From NCBI GenBank assembly GCA_025058005.1, contig JANXDN010000020.1, forward strand, positions 1 through 7,034: a stretch of DNA of 7,034 nucleotides, given 5' to 3'. The stretch is from Candidatus Aenigmatarchaeota archaeon. Lineage in GTDB: Archaea; Aenigmatarchaeota; Aenigmatarchaeia; CG10238-14. Below, piece by piece: positions 6,329 to 7,034 of this stretch. The notes under the pieces are model-generated. The model was given only the letters and a program-made list of their open reading frames with translations, had not been told where the DNA came from and searched no databases. Positions within the stretch are counted from its first letter, which is position 1; every line of letters begins with the position of its first letter. The position numbers and the translations under genes were made by a program.

Positions 6329-6355
6329 ATTCTTTTATCACTTTAAAGAAATAAA

Positions 6356-6374
6356 GATTTAAACTTTATTTAAA
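6356..6374 (-). promoter_or_regulatory. TATA box region of the 497-residue surface protein gene
   Basis: Two TATA-like elements sit on the minus strand: TTTAAATA at 6367-6374 and TTTAAATC at 6356-6363. The first predicts a start near 6344 and a 25-base leader carrying GGTGA. The second predicts a start near 6334. Confidence 0.45.
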
Positions 6375-6400
6375 AATCCAATAGAAAATTGTTTTCTATT
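6372..6400 (-). terminator. Hairpin terminator of the trmO-like gene
   Basis: AATAGAAAA (6380-6388) and TTTTCTATT (6392-6400) form a perfect nine-base-pair inverted repeat around a three-base loop. On the minus strand it is followed within a few bases by five T residues (6376-6372). The stem includes the TAG stop of the trmO-like gene. The stem is AT-rich, so the oligo-T may matter more than the hairpin. Confidence 0.5.
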
Positions 6401-6857
6401 TTAACCAACAATACCAAGGCGCTTGTTTAAATTTTAACGGTCTATCAAACTCTTTAATATAGGGTTTAATATCTATTACAGGTGTCTTATTTATGGCGTC
6501 CAAACCTTTAACATATAACACATTTTTTTCGATTTTTTCTAGTTTCACCAACCTTAAAGCAATCTTATTAGGTCTATATTGACTTCTTGATGCAAAAACT
6601 CCTACTTTTGGTAGATTTTTTATCGTCATTGGAGCAGGGCATGTTTCTATTTCCAGTTTTTTTGCTTTGTGTAAATAATATATTATAAATATATGTGAAA
6701 ATTTTTCCAAACCCTTCAAGCCATCCTGATATTTTTTGTTGACGATTATCTTTGAGATGTTTTGCGTCATCAAGCCTTTTTCACATGCTTCCCAAGCTTG
6801 TTGAGGTGTTTTGTAGTCCGAAAAAACATAACCTATCGGCTCAAAAATTATTTTCAT
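6396..6857 (-). CDS. trmO: TrmO (TsaA/UPF0066) family tRNA methyltransferase
   Basis: S-adenosylmethionine-dependent beta-barrel enzyme. The characterised bacterial TrmO methylates N6 of t6A at position 37, next to the anticodon of tRNA(Thr). Diagnostic motifs run the full 153 residues: PIGYVFSDYKTP (7-18), KYQDGLKGLEKFSHIFIIY (42-60), GVFASRSQYRPN (86-97, the conserved RS..RPN block) and GLDAINKTPVIDIKPYIKEFD (from 118, with the DIKPY signature). The length fits the short archaeal form without the C-terminal extension of many bacterial TrmO proteins. There is no ribosome-binding site, and the TATA box places transcription start at the ATG, so the message is probably leaderless. The exact substrate in archaea is less certain than the family. 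A second tRNA-related gene, the YbaK-type deacylase, lies 1.5 kb away, but they are not in one operon. Confidence 0.92.
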   Translation of the reverse strand: MKIIFEPIGYVFSDYKTPQQAWEACEKGLMTQNISKIIVNKKYQDGLKGLEKFSHIFIIYYLHKAKKLEIETCPAPMTIKNLPKVGVFASRSQYRPNKIALRLVKLEKIEKNVLYVKGLDAINKTPVIDIKPYIKEFDRPLKFKQAPWYCWLK

Positions 6858-6876
6858 AAAAAGTATTTTTTGTTTT

Positions 6877-6886
6877 TATTTTAAAA
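6877..6886 (-). promoter_or_regulatory. TATA box of the trmO-like gene
   Basis: TTTTAAAATA on the minus strand is centred about 25 bases before the ATG at 6857-6855. This predicts a leaderless transcript, consistent with no Shine-Dalgarno motif before the gene. Confidence 0.45.
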
Positions 6887-6913
6887 GTCCTTTTTCGTTT
6901 ATCTGCAAACTCG

Positions 6914-6923
6914 TTATATAAAT
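6914..6923 (+). promoter_or_regulatory. Strong TATA-like element facing right
   Basis: TTATATAAAT is a good archaeal TATA box on the plus strand and predicts a start near 6944. The only reading frame there, from the ATG at 6939, stops after 11 codons. It may drive a leader or small RNA, or the gene beginning at the right edge. Confidence 0.35.
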
Positions 6924-6979
6924 AGGAATTAAGTTTTCATGTTTCTTGAAGTTATTTTAACTACTTTTGAATAGAAATA

Positions 6980-6988
6980 TTTTTAAAT
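6980..6988 (+). promoter_or_regulatory. Possible TATA box of the right-edge gene
   Basis: TTTTTAAAT predicts a transcription start near 7010, a few bases before the GTG at 7018. It competes with the element at 6914-6923 as promoter for that gene. Confidence 0.3.
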
Positions 6989-7017
6989 GAATTTTACCTA
7001 TTATTTTTTACTTCAAG

Positions 7018-7034
7018 GTGGTTAAAATTCTACG
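7018..7034 (+). CDS. Possible first codons of a rightward gene (partial)
   Basis: After an AT-rich promoter-like stretch, GTG GTT AAA ATT CTA would encode MVKIL, a common kind of N-terminus. Only five full codons are visible, so nothing can be said about the product. The GGTG could instead be a ribosome-binding site for a start beyond the window. Confidence 0.25.

Noticed and set aside
6316..6330. Four-codon mini reading frame ATG GTG AGA AAA TGA overlapping the start of the 497-residue protein gene
   Set aside because: The ATGG belongs to the GGTGA ribosome-binding site region and has no ribosome-binding site of its own, so it is most likely a coincidence.

Overview
The window reads as a stretch of AT-rich archaeal chromosome. 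Genes are compact and mostly on alternating strands. Promoters are TATA-box type (TTTAAATA-like), several with the start codon at or just after the expected transcription start (leaderless). Where ribosome-binding sites exist they are GTGA/GGTGA. FtsZ is of the archaeal FtsZ1 type, and one protein opens with an archaeal type IV pilin (class III) signal, MKGISSVIAT. Long Thr-rich stalks on secreted proteins would fit a small-genome archaeon such as a DPANN lineage, but the sequence alone does not fix the phylum.

Layout from left to right. (1) 46-598, minus: a pilin-like surface protein with a Thr stalk and a six-cysteine knottin-like tip. Its signal peptide is in a different frame from the rest, so the gene as read is frameshifted. 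(2) 715-1800, plus: ftsZ, intact. (3) 1884-4208, minus: a 774-residue surface protein without any cysteine. It has an Ig-like domain, a membrane hairpin, a ThuA/class I glutamine-amidotransferase-like domain without a nucleophile, Asp-rich loops, a CARDB-like domain, an NEW3-like domain, a Thr linker and a C-terminal membrane anchor. (4) 4365-4829, plus: a YbaK/ProX-type aminoacyl-tRNA deacylase. (5) 4826-6319, minus: a second Thr-stalk surface protein with two tandem four-cysteine modules, an NEW3-like domain, an anchor and a charged cytoplasmic tail. (6) 6396-6857, minus: a TrmO-type tRNA methyltransferase. (7) The right edge may hold the first codons of a rightward gene.

Two themes are mixed. 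Three secreted or membrane-anchored proteins with Thr-rich stalks surround ftsZ, and two of them share the same C-terminal anchor module, so they are probably paralogous parts of one cell-surface apparatus. The other two genes are tRNA quality or modification enzymes. No operon is evident: every gene has room for its own promoter. No tRNA, rRNA, CRISPR array, insertion sequence or phage gene was seen, and there is no gene-free stretch over 300 bases.
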